A stretch of DNA of 64,000 nt from Bradyrhizobium sp. (GCF_030697065.1 NZ_JAUYQU010000228.1:1-64000); one strand, 5' to 3'; positions 8,392-19,619 are shown, counted from the stretch's first letter. Made by a program: numbers and translations. Notes: generated by a model not told the origin, from the letters alone.

Positions 8392-9387
8392 TCAGGTCTT
8401 GGCGATGCCGGCGGCCTTCATGGCGTCGCCCATTTGCTTGTCGGCATTGTCCATGAAGGCGGCATAGCCGGCCGCGTCGTTCCACACCACGCCGAAACCG
8501 CGCGATGACATGAAGTCATTATACTCCTTGGAGTCGTAGATCTTCTTCAGCGAGGCCGTCAGTTTGGCCGCGATCGGTTGCGGCAGCCCCTTGGGTCCTG
8601 CGAAACCGCGCCAGGCGCCGGTCTTGTAGTCGATGCCCATGGCCTCCTTGAGCGTCGGGACGTCGGGAAACGTCTTCGCGCGCGCCGGGGCCATGATCGC
8701 AAGGCTGCGCGCCTTGCCGGCATCGATCATCGCGCGCGCTTCGGGGATCGAGCAGGTGGTGAAGTCTATGCCGCCGGCGGCGAGATCCTGCATGGCCGGC
8801 GCAGCGCCGTTGGAGGGCACCCATGCCACCTGGTTCGGCGGTAGGCCCATGGCTTGCAGCCAGCCGACCAGGGCGAGATGCCAGATGCCGCCTTGGCCGG
8901 TGCCGGACGCCTTGAACTTGCCGGGCGCTGACGATTTGATGGCGTCGGCGAGGTCCTTCACCGTCTTGTAGGGGGAGTCCGCCTTGACCTGAATGCCCGG
9001 GGGATCCTCATTCATCAGCGCCAGCGGAGTGAAATCCTTCGACGTGAGTTGGGTGAGGCCGGCCCAATGCATCATCGCGATCTCGACGGTGATGATGCCC
9101 AGAGTATAGCCGTCCGGCGCGGCCGTTGCGATCGCCGAGTGGCCGACCACGCCCGAGCCGCCGACGCGGTTGACCACATTCACCGGCTGGCCGAGTTCCT
9201 TTTCCAGCAACACGCCGACGATACGCGCGGTGGCGTCGGTGCCGCCGCCTGCGCCCCATGGACAGATCATCTGGATCGGCCGGGTCGGATAGGCTTCCTG
9301 CGCGAAGGATGGCTTCAGACCGAGGGCTTGACCGGTGGCGGCAGCAGCCGCGAGGGCCGCGAAGTCGCGGCGGGTAATCTTGGGCAT
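8392..9387 (-). CDS. tctC: Bug-family tripartite tricarboxylate transporter binding protein TctC
   Basis: This 331-residue periplasmic solute-binding protein begins with a Tat-like signal (ITRRDFAALAAAAATGQALG, residues 4-23). The mature Bug fold starts at AYPTRPIQMICPWGAGGGTDATARI, whose PWGAGGGTD loop normally contacts the ligand carboxylate. The length is normal. GGGAGGAA lies just before the ATG, a good ribosome site. It is the first gene of tctC-tctB-tctA. Bug proteins are highly paralogous in related bacteria and their ligands cannot be told from sequence. Confidence 0.94.
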   Translation of the reverse strand: MPKITRRDFAALAAAAATGQALGLKPSFAQEAYPTRPIQMICPWGAGGGTDATARIVGVLLEKELGQPVNVVNRVGGSGVVGHSAIATAAPDGYTLGIITVEIAMMHWAGLTQLTSKDFTPLALMNEDPPGIQVKADSPYKTVKDLADAIKSSAPGKFKASGTGQGGIWHLALVGWLQAMGLPPNQVAWVPSNGAAPAMQDLAAGGIDFTTCSIPEARAMIDAGKARSLAIMAPARAKTFPDVPTLKEAMGIDYKTGAWRGFAGPKGLPQPIAAKLTASLKKIYDSKEYNDFMSSRGFGVVWNDAAGYAAFMDNADKQMGDAMKAAGIAKT

Positions 9388-9480
9388 GCATTCCTCCCGT
9401 GGCGCCAGTGAATCCCGGTGCTCTTATGAATATGCCATTCTAGGCAGCTTTGCGCTGCGGTCGCAAGGCGTCAACGCTTC

Positions 9481-9500
9481 GCGATCGGGGATCGCTTTTT
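9481..9500 (+). terminator. Terminator-like hairpin on the strand opposite the local genes
   Basis: GCGATC at 9481-9486, a GGG loop and GATCGC at 9490-9495 are followed by TTTTT. Read left to right this is a plausible intrinsic terminator. Both flanking genes run the other way, so it has no obvious client transcript. It may block antisense transcription or be a chance palindrome. Confidence 0.4.
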
Positions 9501-9515
9501 CGGGCATGCGGCCGA

Positions 9516-10331
9516 TCAACGCTGACCGTCGTCGTCGCCCTTGGGCCGTGAACCACCGAAAATCGCGGTGCCCGCGGCAGTCAAATAGGGCGTCAGGGTC
9601 GCCCACGGCACGAAAGCGACATACCCGCCTTCCGCATAGGGGCCGACCGCATAGGGCGGATAGTGAAAGGTCAGGCCGGAACTCTTGCCTGAGATGGTCG
9701 ACGGCGCGAGCGTTACCGCGCCGATCTTGAGCAGTTTTGGTTCCAGACCTTTGTACCACTCGGCGGTTGCGGTATCGCCGGCATCGCGCTGCTTCTTTTC
9801 GGCGTTCAGCGATTCGATCACGCCCTTGAGCATCGCCTTCATCGCCGGGCCGTTATCGGCGGTCTCGATGAAGAACGGCCTGATGCTGATGCGCTTGTTC
9901 GCGGTGGCGTCCCACAGGATGGTGTCGACATCCGAATTGGGGTGCGCGCCGCCCGTATTGATGTAGTCGGTCCTGACGATGCTGACATAGCGGCCATCGA
10001 CCACGGAGCGGACTTCGTATTTGCGCTCGAACGTCCAGCCGCCATCGCGAAACAGCGCCGGATCCTGCCTGCGCGAGGCTGCGGCGTCGGCGGCATTCCT
10101 GTCGATCCACTTCTTGCCCTCGGCCAGACAATCCGCCGCCAGCGCAGCATCGGCCTTGATCCGGTCGCCGAGGAAGATGCTGGCCTCGACAGCCTTGTTC
10201 TTGATCGAGGCGTCGGGCCTGGGGTCGGCGGCGAAGGCAGCGGTGAGCGAAGCGAGGCATGCGATCGCGAGGCCTAGCCTGCGGGCATACGTCCATGCGT
10301 GGCGCAGGGGTGATCCTTTGAAAGTGGACAT
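9516..10331 (-). CDS. Secreted DUF3298 (RsiV-like C-terminal domain) protein
   Basis: This 271-residue exported protein has an N-terminal signal peptide ending near AAFAADP (residues 30-36). It has a DUF4163/DUF3298-type body with RSVVDGRYVSIVRTDYINTGGAHPNSDVDTILWD and a C-terminal motif FHYPPYAVGPYAEGGYVAFVPWATL. The latter is typical of the RsiV-like domain, which in Bacillus RsiV binds lysozyme. In Gram-negatives the role is unknown. It starts 14 bases after mutB and is probably co-transcribed with it, although no functional link to the mutase is known. Confidence 0.8.
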   Translation of the reverse strand: MSTFKGSPLRHAWTYARRLGLAIACLASLTAAFAADPRPDASIKNKAVEASIFLGDRIKADAALAADCLAEGKKWIDRNAADAAASRRQDPALFRDGGWTFERKYEVRSVVDGRYVSIVRTDYINTGGAHPNSDVDTILWDATANKRISIRPFFIETADNGPAMKAMLKGVIESLNAEKKQRDAGDTATAEWYKGLEPKLLKIGAVTLAPSTISGKSSGLTFHYPPYAVGPYAEGGYVAFVPWATLTPYLTAAGTAIFGGSRPKGDDDGQR

Positions 10332-10345
10332 GGCGGGCGGGGAAC

Positions 10346-12502
<2,157 letters not shown>

Positions 12503-12544
12503 AGGCTTCCACTATAGCACGGGCGACTTCGGGGGTCGCTACTC

Positions 12545-13009
12545 TCAATCATGGTCAGGATGCTGGTGGCTGGCGATGCTGCCCAGCTTTTCCGCCCCGT
12601 AGTTCTGCAGCGTGGTCTGGCTCGGCAGGTTGGCGACACTCACCACCCAGCCGAGGCGGGATTCGGTTCCATACTGCCGCGTGGGCACCACCCGGTCCGG
12701 GCGATCGAAGGTGCCCGTCATGATCTCGATCCGGGGACCGCCGATGAGACGGTAACTCAGCGGGGTGCCGCAATCCCGGCAGAAATCGCGCTCCGCGATC
12801 GAGGAGGAGCGAAATGTGGCCGGCTTGCCCTTGGTCCAGACGAAATCGGCGTGTTCGATATCGGCGAATGACGCGAACGGCGCGCCGGACGCCTTCTGGC
12901 ACATCCGGCAATGGCAGATGCTGATCTTGGCGGGCGGCGCCGATAGCGCAAAGCGAACCGCGCCGCACTGGCAGCCGCCGGTCAGAACGGGTGTTGCAGT
13001 CGTCGTCAT
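12545..13009 (-). CDS. GFA-family (glutathione-dependent formaldehyde-activating-like) zinc protein
   Basis: This 154-residue protein has the GFA/CENP-V zinc fold. GGCQCGAVRF supplies the first cysteine pair, ISICHCRMCQKASG the second cluster and DFCRDCGTPLSY the third. These are the two structural zinc sites of the family. Most members are not proven formaldehyde enzymes, so the substrate is open. Its ATG overlaps the mutA stop by 4 bases (ATGA) and mutB begins 42 bases after its stop, so it sits inside the mutase operon. Confidence 0.9.
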   Translation of the reverse strand: MTTTATPVLTGGCQCGAVRFALSAPPAKISICHCRMCQKASGAPFASFADIEHADFVWTKGKPATFRSSSIAERDFCRDCGTPLSYRLIGGPRIEIMTGTFDRPDRVVPTRQYGTESRLGWVVSVANLPSQTTLQNYGAEKLGSIASHQHPDHD

Positions 13010-14877
13010 GCCTGCTCCATTCGCTGCCAGGCGTCCTGCAGCGCCGCAAGCGCGTCGCCGCCGGCGAAGATGAAATCATTGACGCCCGCGGCGCGCAGCG
13101 CGGCTTCCTGTTCTCCCGGCCGGCCTGCCAGATAGATATGCCTTGCACCGGCATCTTGAAGGGCCTTCGCGGCAGAGAGCGCCTGGGCGGCATAGATTTT
13201 GTCCGATGAGCACACGCAGGCGAGATCAGCGCCGCAGGCCTTGAAGGCTGCGGTGAGGGCGGCCGGATCGGAAAATTCCTCGGTATCCATCGCTTCGATC
13301 CCGCCGGTTTCGAAAAAGCTCTTGGCGAACGCGGCGCGCGCAGTGAAGTCGGCGGGAGTACCGAGATTGGCGAGGAAAATTTTGGGACGCACGCCGGATT
13401 TCTTCAGGATCTGGTCGGAGCGGTCGCGCAGGTGTTCGAAGGGGGCGGCCAGCCGCATGGGAGGCAGCGGATCGAATTTTATCTTCGCTTCGCCATAGGG
13501 CGCGAGCACAATTGGTTTGGCCTCCAGCACCGCGACCTGCGCCTCGTGCAGGTTCGGAAATTCGGTTGCACCGGTCAGCACCTCCTGGCGCCTGGCGATC
13601 TTGGCTTCGCGCACTTTGCGCGTCGCAGCGACCTTGCGCTGGATCAGGCTTTGCTCGAGCGAAGCGAAACTGCCGCCGGCTTTCTCGATCTCCTGAAACA
13701 GCGACCATGCCGCTTCGCAAAGCTGCCGCGTCAGGGTTTCGATGCCTCCGGAGCCTGCGGCGGGGTCGGACACTTTGGCCAGATTGGATTCCTCCAGCAG
13801 CACCAGCTGGGTATTGCGCGCGGCGCGCCGCGCGAACGCATCGGGCAAGCCCAGTGCCAGCGTATGCGGCAGCACGGTGATACTGTCGGCGCCGCCGAGG
13901 CCCGCGGAAAACGTCGCCATCGTCGCCCTCAGCATGTTCACGTAAGCGTCGCGCTGGGTCAGCATCCGCCACGCGGTGTCGGCGGCGATGAACAACGGTT
14001 TCGGCGCAAGGCCGATGGCCTGTTCGACCCGCGCCCACAACAGCCGCAGCGCACGGAATTTTGCCAAGGTCAGGAACTGATCGGTATCGGCCGCAAGCTT
14101 TGCATAGACCATGCCCTGTGCGTCTTCGAGCGGAATTCCGTCGCTTTCGATCGCGCGCAGATAGGCGACGCCAGCTGCCAGCACGAATGCCAGTTCCTGC
14201 ACTTCCGATCCGCCGGCATCGTGGATCACCCGGCCGTCGGCGGCCGCAAACGGCCCCTTGAATCCCATGGCGGCGAGGCCCTTGATCGCGCCGGTGACCG
14301 CGGGCACGATCTCGGCCCATGCATAGGGACTGGATCCCCACACCGCGCAGGCGCCGATCGGATCGAGTCCGAAGCGGATATGACAGGCGGCGGGATCGAG
14401 TCCCCTGCGCTTGACATGTTCCGCTATGTGAATCGCCGCCATCCGAGACTGCGGACCGATCTGAAGCTCGATTCCGATGCCGGCGTCGATGAAGACGCCG
14501 TCCAGGACCTTCTCGATCGCTTCCGCGGATGGATCGAGCCCAAAGCCATGGGCAGCATTGGCGCCCGCGAACACCAGGGTCAGCCCGTTGGCGCCGTTTT
14601 CGAGATCGTGCAGCGCCTGCGCATTGGCCATGGCGGCATCGGGATGGTCGATCCGCTGCATGATCTGCCATGGAGACGCCGCAGCCCTTCCTGCAATCGG
14701 CACGGCATCGCGCGCGCGCGGATAGATCGGATCGATCTTCAGGCCATCATAAGTCTTGCCGACCAGCTTCTCGAACGGCGCGCCCTTCAGCACGCCATCG
14801 ACCAGCTTGCGCCAGTCATCATAGGTCGCCGGGGCGAAATCCGCGGCCAGCCGCAGGTCGTCGGTTACAGATGTCAT
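13006..14877 (-). CDS. mutA: Methylmalonyl-CoA mutase, small non-catalytic subunit
   Basis: This 623-residue partner of MutB keeps the mutase barrel fold. MQRIDHPDAAMANAQALHDLENGANGLTLVF and the PHTLALGLPDAFARRAARNTQLVLLEESNLAKVSDPAAGSG segment are recognisable. Its C-terminal B12-like domain (IFLANLGTPADFTARAAFAKSFFETGG) lacks the DxHxxG cobalt-binding motif, as expected for the structural subunit. It leads the mutA-GFA-mutB group. The folate biosynthesis genes end 93 bases upstream on the same strand, so read-through is possible. Confidence 0.94.
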   Translation of the reverse strand: MTSVTDDLRLAADFAPATYDDWRKLVDGVLKGAPFEKLVGKTYDGLKIDPIYPRARDAVPIAGRAAASPWQIMQRIDHPDAAMANAQALHDLENGANGLTLVFAGANAAHGFGLDPSAEAIEKVLDGVFIDAGIGIELQIGPQSRMAAIHIAEHVKRRGLDPAACHIRFGLDPIGACAVWGSSPYAWAEIVPAVTGAIKGLAAMGFKGPFAAADGRVIHDAGGSEVQELAFVLAAGVAYLRAIESDGIPLEDAQGMVYAKLAADTDQFLTLAKFRALRLLWARVEQAIGLAPKPLFIAADTAWRMLTQRDAYVNMLRATMATFSAGLGGADSITVLPHTLALGLPDAFARRAARNTQLVLLEESNLAKVSDPAAGSGGIETLTRQLCEAAWSLFQEIEKAGGSFASLEQSLIQRKVAATRKVREAKIARRQEVLTGATEFPNLHEAQVAVLEAKPIVLAPYGEAKIKFDPLPPMRLAAPFEHLRDRSDQILKKSGVRPKIFLANLGTPADFTARAAFAKSFFETGGIEAMDTEEFSDPAALTAAFKACGADLACVCSSDKIYAAQALSAAKALQDAGARHIYLAGRPGEQEAALRAAGVNDFIFAGGDALAALQDAWQRMEQA

Positions 14878-14970
14878 CTACGCAGATCGCTCCCAGACGC
14901 CGTTATTTGTTGGCCGGAAATTGCCACGTGGCGGCCGCCAAGCCAAACGGTAGTTTTTGGTCCCTTCGGG

Positions 14971-15462
14971 TCAGTTTAGGTCGGGCAACCGTTCGATTCC
15001 AGCGCTGGACAGTTCCGCCAGCGCCGCCGCAACGCGGCGTCCCGCAATGACACGGTCGGGAGCGATCTCCGCCAGCGGCACCAGCACAAAGGCCCGTTCC
15101 GACCACCGGGGGTGCGGCAACGTCAGTTCCGGCTTCCGGATCGAGACGTCGTCATAGGCGATCAGGTCGAGGTCGAGGGTGCGCGGACCCCAGCGCATTT
15201 CCTTGGCGCGATCGCGGCCGAACTTGTGTTCGATTCTGTGCAGCGTGAACAGCAGCGCATGCGGATCGAGGCTGGTCTCGATCTCGATACAGGCATTGAT
15301 GAAGCGCGCCTGCTGCTCGTCGCCCCAGGGCGGGGTGGCGTAATCGGACGAACGCGCCAGCAACGCCGCCTGCGTCATGCCGCAGATATTGCTGATCGCC
15401 TTCCGGAATGTCGCGCGGACGTCCCCGACATTGCCGCCGAGCGCGATCAGGACGTCAGCCAT
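14971..15462 (-). CDS. folK: 2-amino-4-hydroxy-6-hydroxymethyldihydropteridine pyrophosphokinase (HPPK)
   Basis: This 163-residue enzyme transfers pyrophosphate from ATP to hydroxymethyl-dihydropterin, the step before dihydropteroate synthase. The family start IALGGNVGDVRATFRKA is present. The core RFINACIEIETSLDPHALL, HKFGRDRAKEMRWGPRTLDLDLIAYDD (signature GPRTLDLDL) and LPHPRWSERAFVLVPLAEIAP are complete. Its start overlaps the end of folB by 8 bases, consistent with a folP-folB-folK operon. Confidence 0.96.
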   Translation of the reverse strand: MADVLIALGGNVGDVRATFRKAISNICGMTQAALLARSSDYATPPWGDEQQARFINACIEIETSLDPHALLFTLHRIEHKFGRDRAKEMRWGPRTLDLDLIAYDDVSIRKPELTLPHPRWSERAFVLVPLAEIAPDRVIAGRRVAAALAELSSAGIERLPDLN

Positions 15463-15835
15463 GCGAGGTCGCTTGCCGGGTGCGGGTCAGGACCACGCCG
15501 ACATCCTCGAAGATCGCGGCGATCGGGGCATGCGGCTTGTGCACGGTGACCTTGATGGCGCTGACACGGGGAAACGCCGAGAGGACGGCTTCGGCGACGG
15601 CGCCGGCGGCACGTTCCAGCAGTTTGTAATTGGCATTCTTGAAGGCCGCGGTCGCCGTCGCCACCACGTTGGAGTAGGACACGGTATCGGCCAGCCGATC
15701 GGTGCGGGAGGATTCCGACAGGTCGGCGGACAATTCGAGATCGATGACAAACCGTTGCCCGACCTCGGTCTCATGTTCCATCACGCCATGGCGGGCATGG
15801 ATGACGACGCCGGTGATGAAGATGGTATCCGTCAT
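15455..15835 (-). CDS. folB: Dihydroneopterin aldolase
   Basis: This 126-residue enzyme cleaves 7,8-dihydroneopterin to hydroxymethyl-dihydropterin and glycolaldehyde. It has IFITGVVIHARHGVMEHETEVGQRFVIDLEL with the conserved active-site region HARHGV, DTVSYSNVV, and LLERAAGAVAEAVL and VTVHKPHAPI near the end. It works as an octamer in known homologues. Its ATG overlaps the folP stop (ATGA) and its end overlaps folK by 8 bases, so the three are tightly coupled. Confidence 0.95.
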   Translation of the reverse strand: MTDTIFITGVVIHARHGVMEHETEVGQRFVIDLELSADLSESSRTDRLADTVSYSNVVATATAAFKNANYKLLERAAGAVAEAVLSAFPRVSAIKVTVHKPHAPIAAIFEDVGVVLTRTRQATSHG

Positions 15836-16689
15836 CGTCGGTCCCCGATTGCCGCGGCCACCCGCAGCGCCTGCACGGTTTCCGCCACATCATGGGTCCG
15901 GATGATCCTCGCGCCGCCCTGGGCTGCAATCAGATGGGCCGCGATCGAGCCGCCCAGCCGCTGCTGCGGTTCCGAGGGGCTTACCGAACTGATAAAGCGC
16001 TTGCGCGACGCGCCGACCAGCAGCGGCAGGCCGAATACAGCGAGTTCATCGAGCCGGGCCAGCGCCGTCATGCTCTGCTCCGGTGTCTTGCCGAAGCCGA
16101 TGCCGGGGTCGAGCATGAGGTTGTCGCGTGAAATACCGGCCTTTTCGGCGATATCAAGCGAGCGCGTGAAGAAGGCTGCCATATCCTTCATGATATCGAT
16201 GTCGGGGTCGACCCGATCGCGGTTGTGCATGACGATGACGGGCGTTTGGCGTGCCGCCAGGAGCCTCGCCATGTCAGGATCGCGCTGCAGGCCCCAGACG
16301 TCGTTGGCGAGCGATGCACCGGCGTCGAGCGCCCAGGCGACCACAGCCGGTTTCATGCTGTCGATGGACACGGGAACACCCAGCGAAACCACGTCGGCCA
16401 GCACTGGCCGCAGGCGCTGCAGTTCTTCATCCGCGGTGACGGGTTGTGCGCCATAGGGCCGGGTGGACTCCGCACCGATGTCGAGGATGTCAGCGCCATC
16501 GGCGATCATGCGGCGGGCCTGCGCCAGCGCGAGCTCCGGCGCGAGGAACTGGCCGCCGTCGGAAAACGAGTCCGGCGTGACGTTCAGCACTCCCATCACG
16601 GCGGGATAGGCCCGGGACAGCAGCGCCCACAGCACCTGACGATCTGCCGGGGTGGCGGCCGGGGCGGGTCTGGCGGCGGTCGAGATCAT
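15832..16689 (-). CDS. folP: Dihydropteroate synthase
   Basis: This 285-residue TIM-barrel enzyme joins p-aminobenzoate to the pterin pyrophosphate and is the sulfonamide target. Signatures are VMGVLNVTPDSFSDGG (pterin and phosphate loop), DIGAESTRPYG, VSIDSMKPAVV, LMLDPGIGFGKT and VGASRKRFIS. The start is the ATG of MISTAARPAP; the longer open frame upstream overlaps the region before the DUF4332 gene and lacks family resemblance. It heads folP-folB-folK. Confidence 0.96.
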   Translation of the reverse strand: MISTAARPAPAATPADRQVLWALLSRAYPAVMGVLNVTPDSFSDGGQFLAPELALAQARRMIADGADILDIGAESTRPYGAQPVTADEELQRLRPVLADVVSLGVPVSIDSMKPAVVAWALDAGASLANDVWGLQRDPDMARLLAARQTPVIVMHNRDRVDPDIDIMKDMAAFFTRSLDIAEKAGISRDNLMLDPGIGFGKTPEQSMTALARLDELAVFGLPLLVGASRKRFISSVSPSEPQQRLGGSIAAHLIAAQGGARIIRTHDVAETVQALRVAAAIGDRR

Positions 16690-16775
16690 GCGGTCGCTTT
16701 GCGCGGTCCGTGCATGGGAGTCAAGATGCGGCGCGCGCTGCCGGACCCGATCCGGAGCGGTTCGAAAGGTGACCG

Positions 16776-17183
16776 TCAGTAAGTGATCTTGGGCTGAAGC
16801 TTGCGGGCCTTTTCGATCAGTTGCTTGACCGACTTTTCCGAAGGCAGGATCCGGACGAGTTTGCGCTTGGTATTCACGTCTTTCATGTTTTGTGCCAGCC
16901 GCGCCGGGTTGCGCAGCGCGAGTTCGCGAACCGTGGTGACGCCGGCGGCGCGCACCAGCCCGACCTTGGCCCTGCCCATGCCGGGAATCCGCATATAGTC
17001 GGAGACATTGGCCCATTCGAGCAGTTGCTGCTCGCTGATGCCCGTCTTTTCCGAGAGCGCCTTGCGGCCCTTGACCGTGCGGGCGGCTTCAAGAAGCCCG
17101 TCGGTGGTGCGGATGCCAAGCGATTTCAGTTTCGAAGCGGCGAAGGCTGGCAGGCCGTCGATCTCGGAGATGGGGTATGTCAT
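16776..17183 (-). CDS. DUF4332 helix-hairpin-helix protein
   Basis: This 135-residue protein has two helix-hairpin-helix-like units. The first is ISEIDGLPAFAASKLKSLGIRTTDGLLEAA and the second MRIPGMGRAKVGLVRAAGVTTVRELALRNP, as in DUF4332 proteins. Such motifs often bind DNA non-specifically, but no activity is known for the family. The start is the ATG of MTYPISEID; a TTG 15 bases upstream is less likely. It ends 86 bases before folP on the same strand and may share transcription with the folate genes. Confidence 0.85.
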   Translation of the reverse strand: MTYPISEIDGLPAFAASKLKSLGIRTTDGLLEAARTVKGRKALSEKTGISEQQLLEWANVSDYMRIPGMGRAKVGLVRAAGVTTVRELALRNPARLAQNMKDVNTKRKLVRILPSEKSVKQLIEKARKLQPKITY

Positions 17184-17207
17184 GATACTCGATATCAAAA
17201 AGGTGCT

Positions 17208-17573
17208 TTAAGCGAACTGGCTGAGGCCCGGTGTCCCTGCAATTATCTCGCCCATCTGATCCGCTCCGATTTTGTCTCGGCCAAACCGGAAAAGTTCACG
17301 CGCGATATTCTGAATTTCGCCCATACCCAAACCAAGTCCCATCAACTTGGTTCCCAGCGCCATCAGACCACCGCCCATCAATCTCGCAAGACCGCCGCTG
17401 TTGCTGGAGGCCGCGATGGCGGCTTCCGCGCCGGGAATCTGGTCGATCAATGCCTGAACCTTGTCGGAAGGGCCTTCATTGCGAAGAAACCCCAGGATGA
17501 TGCCGATGGTTTTTTCAGCCACAGCTTCATCAATGCCGGCCTTTGCAGCCAGCTGCCCAATCAGTTCGTCCAT
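17208..17573 (-). CDS. Small DUF2267/DUF2780-like protein of unknown function
   Basis: This 121-residue acidic protein has no signal peptide. The N-terminal helical half is MDELIGQLAAKAGIDEAVAEKTIGIILGFLRNEG. A Gly-rich middle (LARLMGGGLMALGTKLMGLGLGMG) is followed by a conserved-looking tail FRFGRDKIGADQMGEIIAGTPGLSQFA. The arrangement resembles DUF2267/DUF2780-type proteins, but I cannot decide between them. It ends 24 bases before the DUF4332 start on the same strand and may be its operon partner. Confidence 0.7.
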   Translation of the reverse strand: MDELIGQLAAKAGIDEAVAEKTIGIILGFLRNEGPSDKVQALIDQIPGAEAAIAASSNSGGLARLMGGGLMALGTKLMGLGLGMGEIQNIARELFRFGRDKIGADQMGEIIAGTPGLSQFA

Positions 17574-17951
17574 ATTGCCCCGTCCTCGACCCGTTACTTG
17601 CCGGGTCCTTGCTTGTGAATTTATCTTGATCTTCCGCGTTGCGAATTACAAGCGATCCCCGCATGCGAAAGCTGTTTTCATCCCAGATCGCGTCGCGAGT
17701 GTTGCAGCGTTGCAAGAGTGAGCGTGGGATTTACGGAGATTTGTCGCCGGCCAAGCGGCTTCAGTGTCCCTTTCGCCCACGGATCAAACGAAGCCGGTCG
17801 GTCTCATCTTGAGCAGCCCCGGGAATTCAAATCCCCGGGGGAGCAGCGTTGGAACGGTTTCAATCGGCCTGCAAGATGCAGTATGATGGTGGCTTCCGGC
17901 GACTGAAACCCTCGACTGAAGCCCTGGGTAGGCGCGCGAAGAGGCGATGCA
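17574..17951. other. 378-bp divergent intergenic region with a GC-rich hairpin
   Basis: No gene is supported here. It lies between the leftward DUF2267/2780-like gene and the rightward HerA-like gene. CCCCGGG at 17817-17823 pairs with CCCGGGG at 17834-17840 across a 10-base loop. The hairpin is bounded by GAGCAG copies at 17811 and 17841. No U-tract follows, so it is not a clear terminator. Confidence 0.5.
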
Positions 17952-19568
17952 ATGGCTAAATCCGAAACCAAGATAGCGGATACCGACGACAAGATCTTCA
18001 TCGGCAAGGGCGAACAACCGGCGTGGCTGACGCTGGCGCTTGCCAACCGCCATGGTCTCGTCACCGGTGCCACCGGAACCGGGAAGACCGTCTCGCTGCA
18101 GGTGATGGCTGAAGGATTTGCGCGCGCCGGCGTTCCGGTGTTTGCGGCGGACATCAAGGGCGACCTCTCGGGGATAGCGGAAGTCGGTGAGGCGAAGGAT
18201 TTCATTCTGAAGCGGGCCACTGCAATGGGCCTTGCGTTCCAGCCGGACCAGTTCTCCACGGTGTTTTGGGACGTGTTCGGCGAGCAGGGCCATCCGGTGC
18301 GCGCCACGGTCACCGAAATGGGGCCGCTTTTGCTGTCGCGGATGCTCGACCTCAACGACGTGCAGGAAGGTGTCCTGAACGTCGCTTTCCGCGTCGCGGA
18401 CGAGAACGGGCTGACGCTGATCGACCTGAAGGATCTGCGGTCGCTGCTGGATGCGATCGTCCCCGTCGGCAAGAAGGCCGCCGATGCCGACGAGGATGCA
18501 CTGGCGCCGATCCGCAAGGCGGCGCAGACCTTCGGCAACGTCAGCAAGGCCACTGTCGGCACCATTCAGCGTCAGCTTCTGGTGCTGGAGAACCAGGGCG
18601 CGAGCCAGTTCTTCGGCGAGCCGGCGCTGATTCTGAAAGATTTCATGAAGACCGACAGCGACGGCCGCGGCATGGTCAACATTATGGTCGCCGACAAATT
18701 GATGCAGAGCCCGCGGCTGTATTCGACCTTCCTGCTGTGGATGTTGTCGGAACTGTTCGAGGAACTGCCTGAGGTTGGCGATCTGCCGAAGCCGAAGCTG
18801 GTGTTTTTCTTCGACGAGGCGCACCTGCTGTTCACGGATGCGCCGAAGGCGCTGCTGGACAAGATCGAACAAGTCGTGCGGCTGATCCGCTCCAAGGGCG
18901 TCGGCGTCTATTTCGTCACGCAGAATCCGATCGATGTGCCGGACAAGGTGCTTGCCCAGCTGGGCAACCGGGTGCAGCACGCGTTGCGGGCCTTCACTCC
19001 GCGCGACCAGAAGGCGGTGGCGGCCGCGGCGCAGACCTTCCGGCCCAATCCGAAGCTCGACACCGCCAAGGTCATCACGGAACTGGGCAAGGGCGAGGCA
19101 CTGGTGTCGTTCCTGGAAGGCAACGGCACGCCGGCGATAGTCGAGCGCGTGATGATCCGGCCGCCTGCGGGACGCATGGGACTGATTACGCCGGAGGAAC
19201 GCAAGGCGATCATGAGCAAGAGCCCGGTAAAGGGCAGATATGACACCGCCATCGATGCCGAGTCCGCTTACGAGATGCTGCAGAAGCGAGTCGCCGAGAC
19301 GGCCGCGCCCGCGTCCGCCGAAGGCTCGGCAGGCGGGGGATTCTTCGGGCAGATCGGCGCGATCGTCGGGACGATTTTCGGCACCAACGGCAAGCGGGGA
19401 AAACTGTCGACCGGCCAGGTCATCGCGCGAGACCTCACACGCACGGTCACCAACCAGGTGGTTGGCGGCGTCGCTGCCCGTCTCGGTAGATCCGTTGGCG
19501 GCGCGATGGGCGGTTCGGTCGGCCGCGCGCTGGTGCGCGGCGCGCTTGGCGGGCTGCTGCGACGATAG
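17952..19568 (+). CDS. HerA-like (DUF853/YjgR family) P-loop ATPase
   Basis: This 538-residue cytosolic ATPase of the HerA/FtsK superfamily has Walker A GATGTGKT (residues 39-46). DIKGDLSG and Walker [14 protein letters not shown] (about residues 278-290) are present, and [36 protein letters not shown] contains the arginine-finger region. The C-terminal 100 residues are Gly/Ala-rich with [17 protein letters not shown] and tail repeats of [16 protein letters not shown]. Family members are common but uncharacterised. No NurA-type nuclease is beside it. The GT87 gene follows closely. Confidence 0.92.
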   Translation: MAKSETKIADTDDKIFIGKGEQPAWLTLALANRHGLVTGATGTGKTVSLQVMAEGFARAGVPVFAADIKGDLSGIAEVGEAKDFILKRATAMGLAFQPDQFSTVFWDVFGEQGHPVRATVTEMGPLLLSRMLDLNDVQEGVLNVAFRVADENGLTLIDLKDLRSLLDAIVPVGKKAADADEDALAPIRKAAQTFGNVSKATVGTIQRQLLVLENQGASQFFGEPALILKDFMKTDSDGRGMVNIMVADKLMQSPRLYSTFLLWMLSELFEELPEVGDLPKPKLVFFFDEAHLLFTDAPKALLDKIEQVVRLIRSKGVGVYFVTQNPIDVPDKVLAQLGNRVQHALRAFTPRDQKAVAAAAQTFRPNPKLDTAKVITELGKGEALVSFLEGNGTPAIVERVMIRPPAGRMGLITPEERKAIMSKSPVKGRYDTAIDAESAYEMLQKRVAETAAPASAEGSAGGGFFGQIGAIVGTIFGTNGKRGKLSTGQVIARDLTRTVTNQVVGGVAARLGRSVGGAMGGSVGRALVRGALGGLLRR

Positions 19569-19619
19569 GATTCGTGGCTGCGACGAAATCTGCCTCCGAT
19601 TTTCCGGGAAACCTTCAGT

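Noticed and set aside
14878-14970. Cobalamin riboswitch upstream of mutA
   Set aside because: The gap is only 93 bases and I see no B12-box-like sequence or room for the aptamer.
13432-14979. Plus-strand frame of 515 aa opposite mutA
   Set aside because: Antisense to a well-supported methylmalonyl-CoA mutase subunit, with Gln/Arg/His-rich composition.
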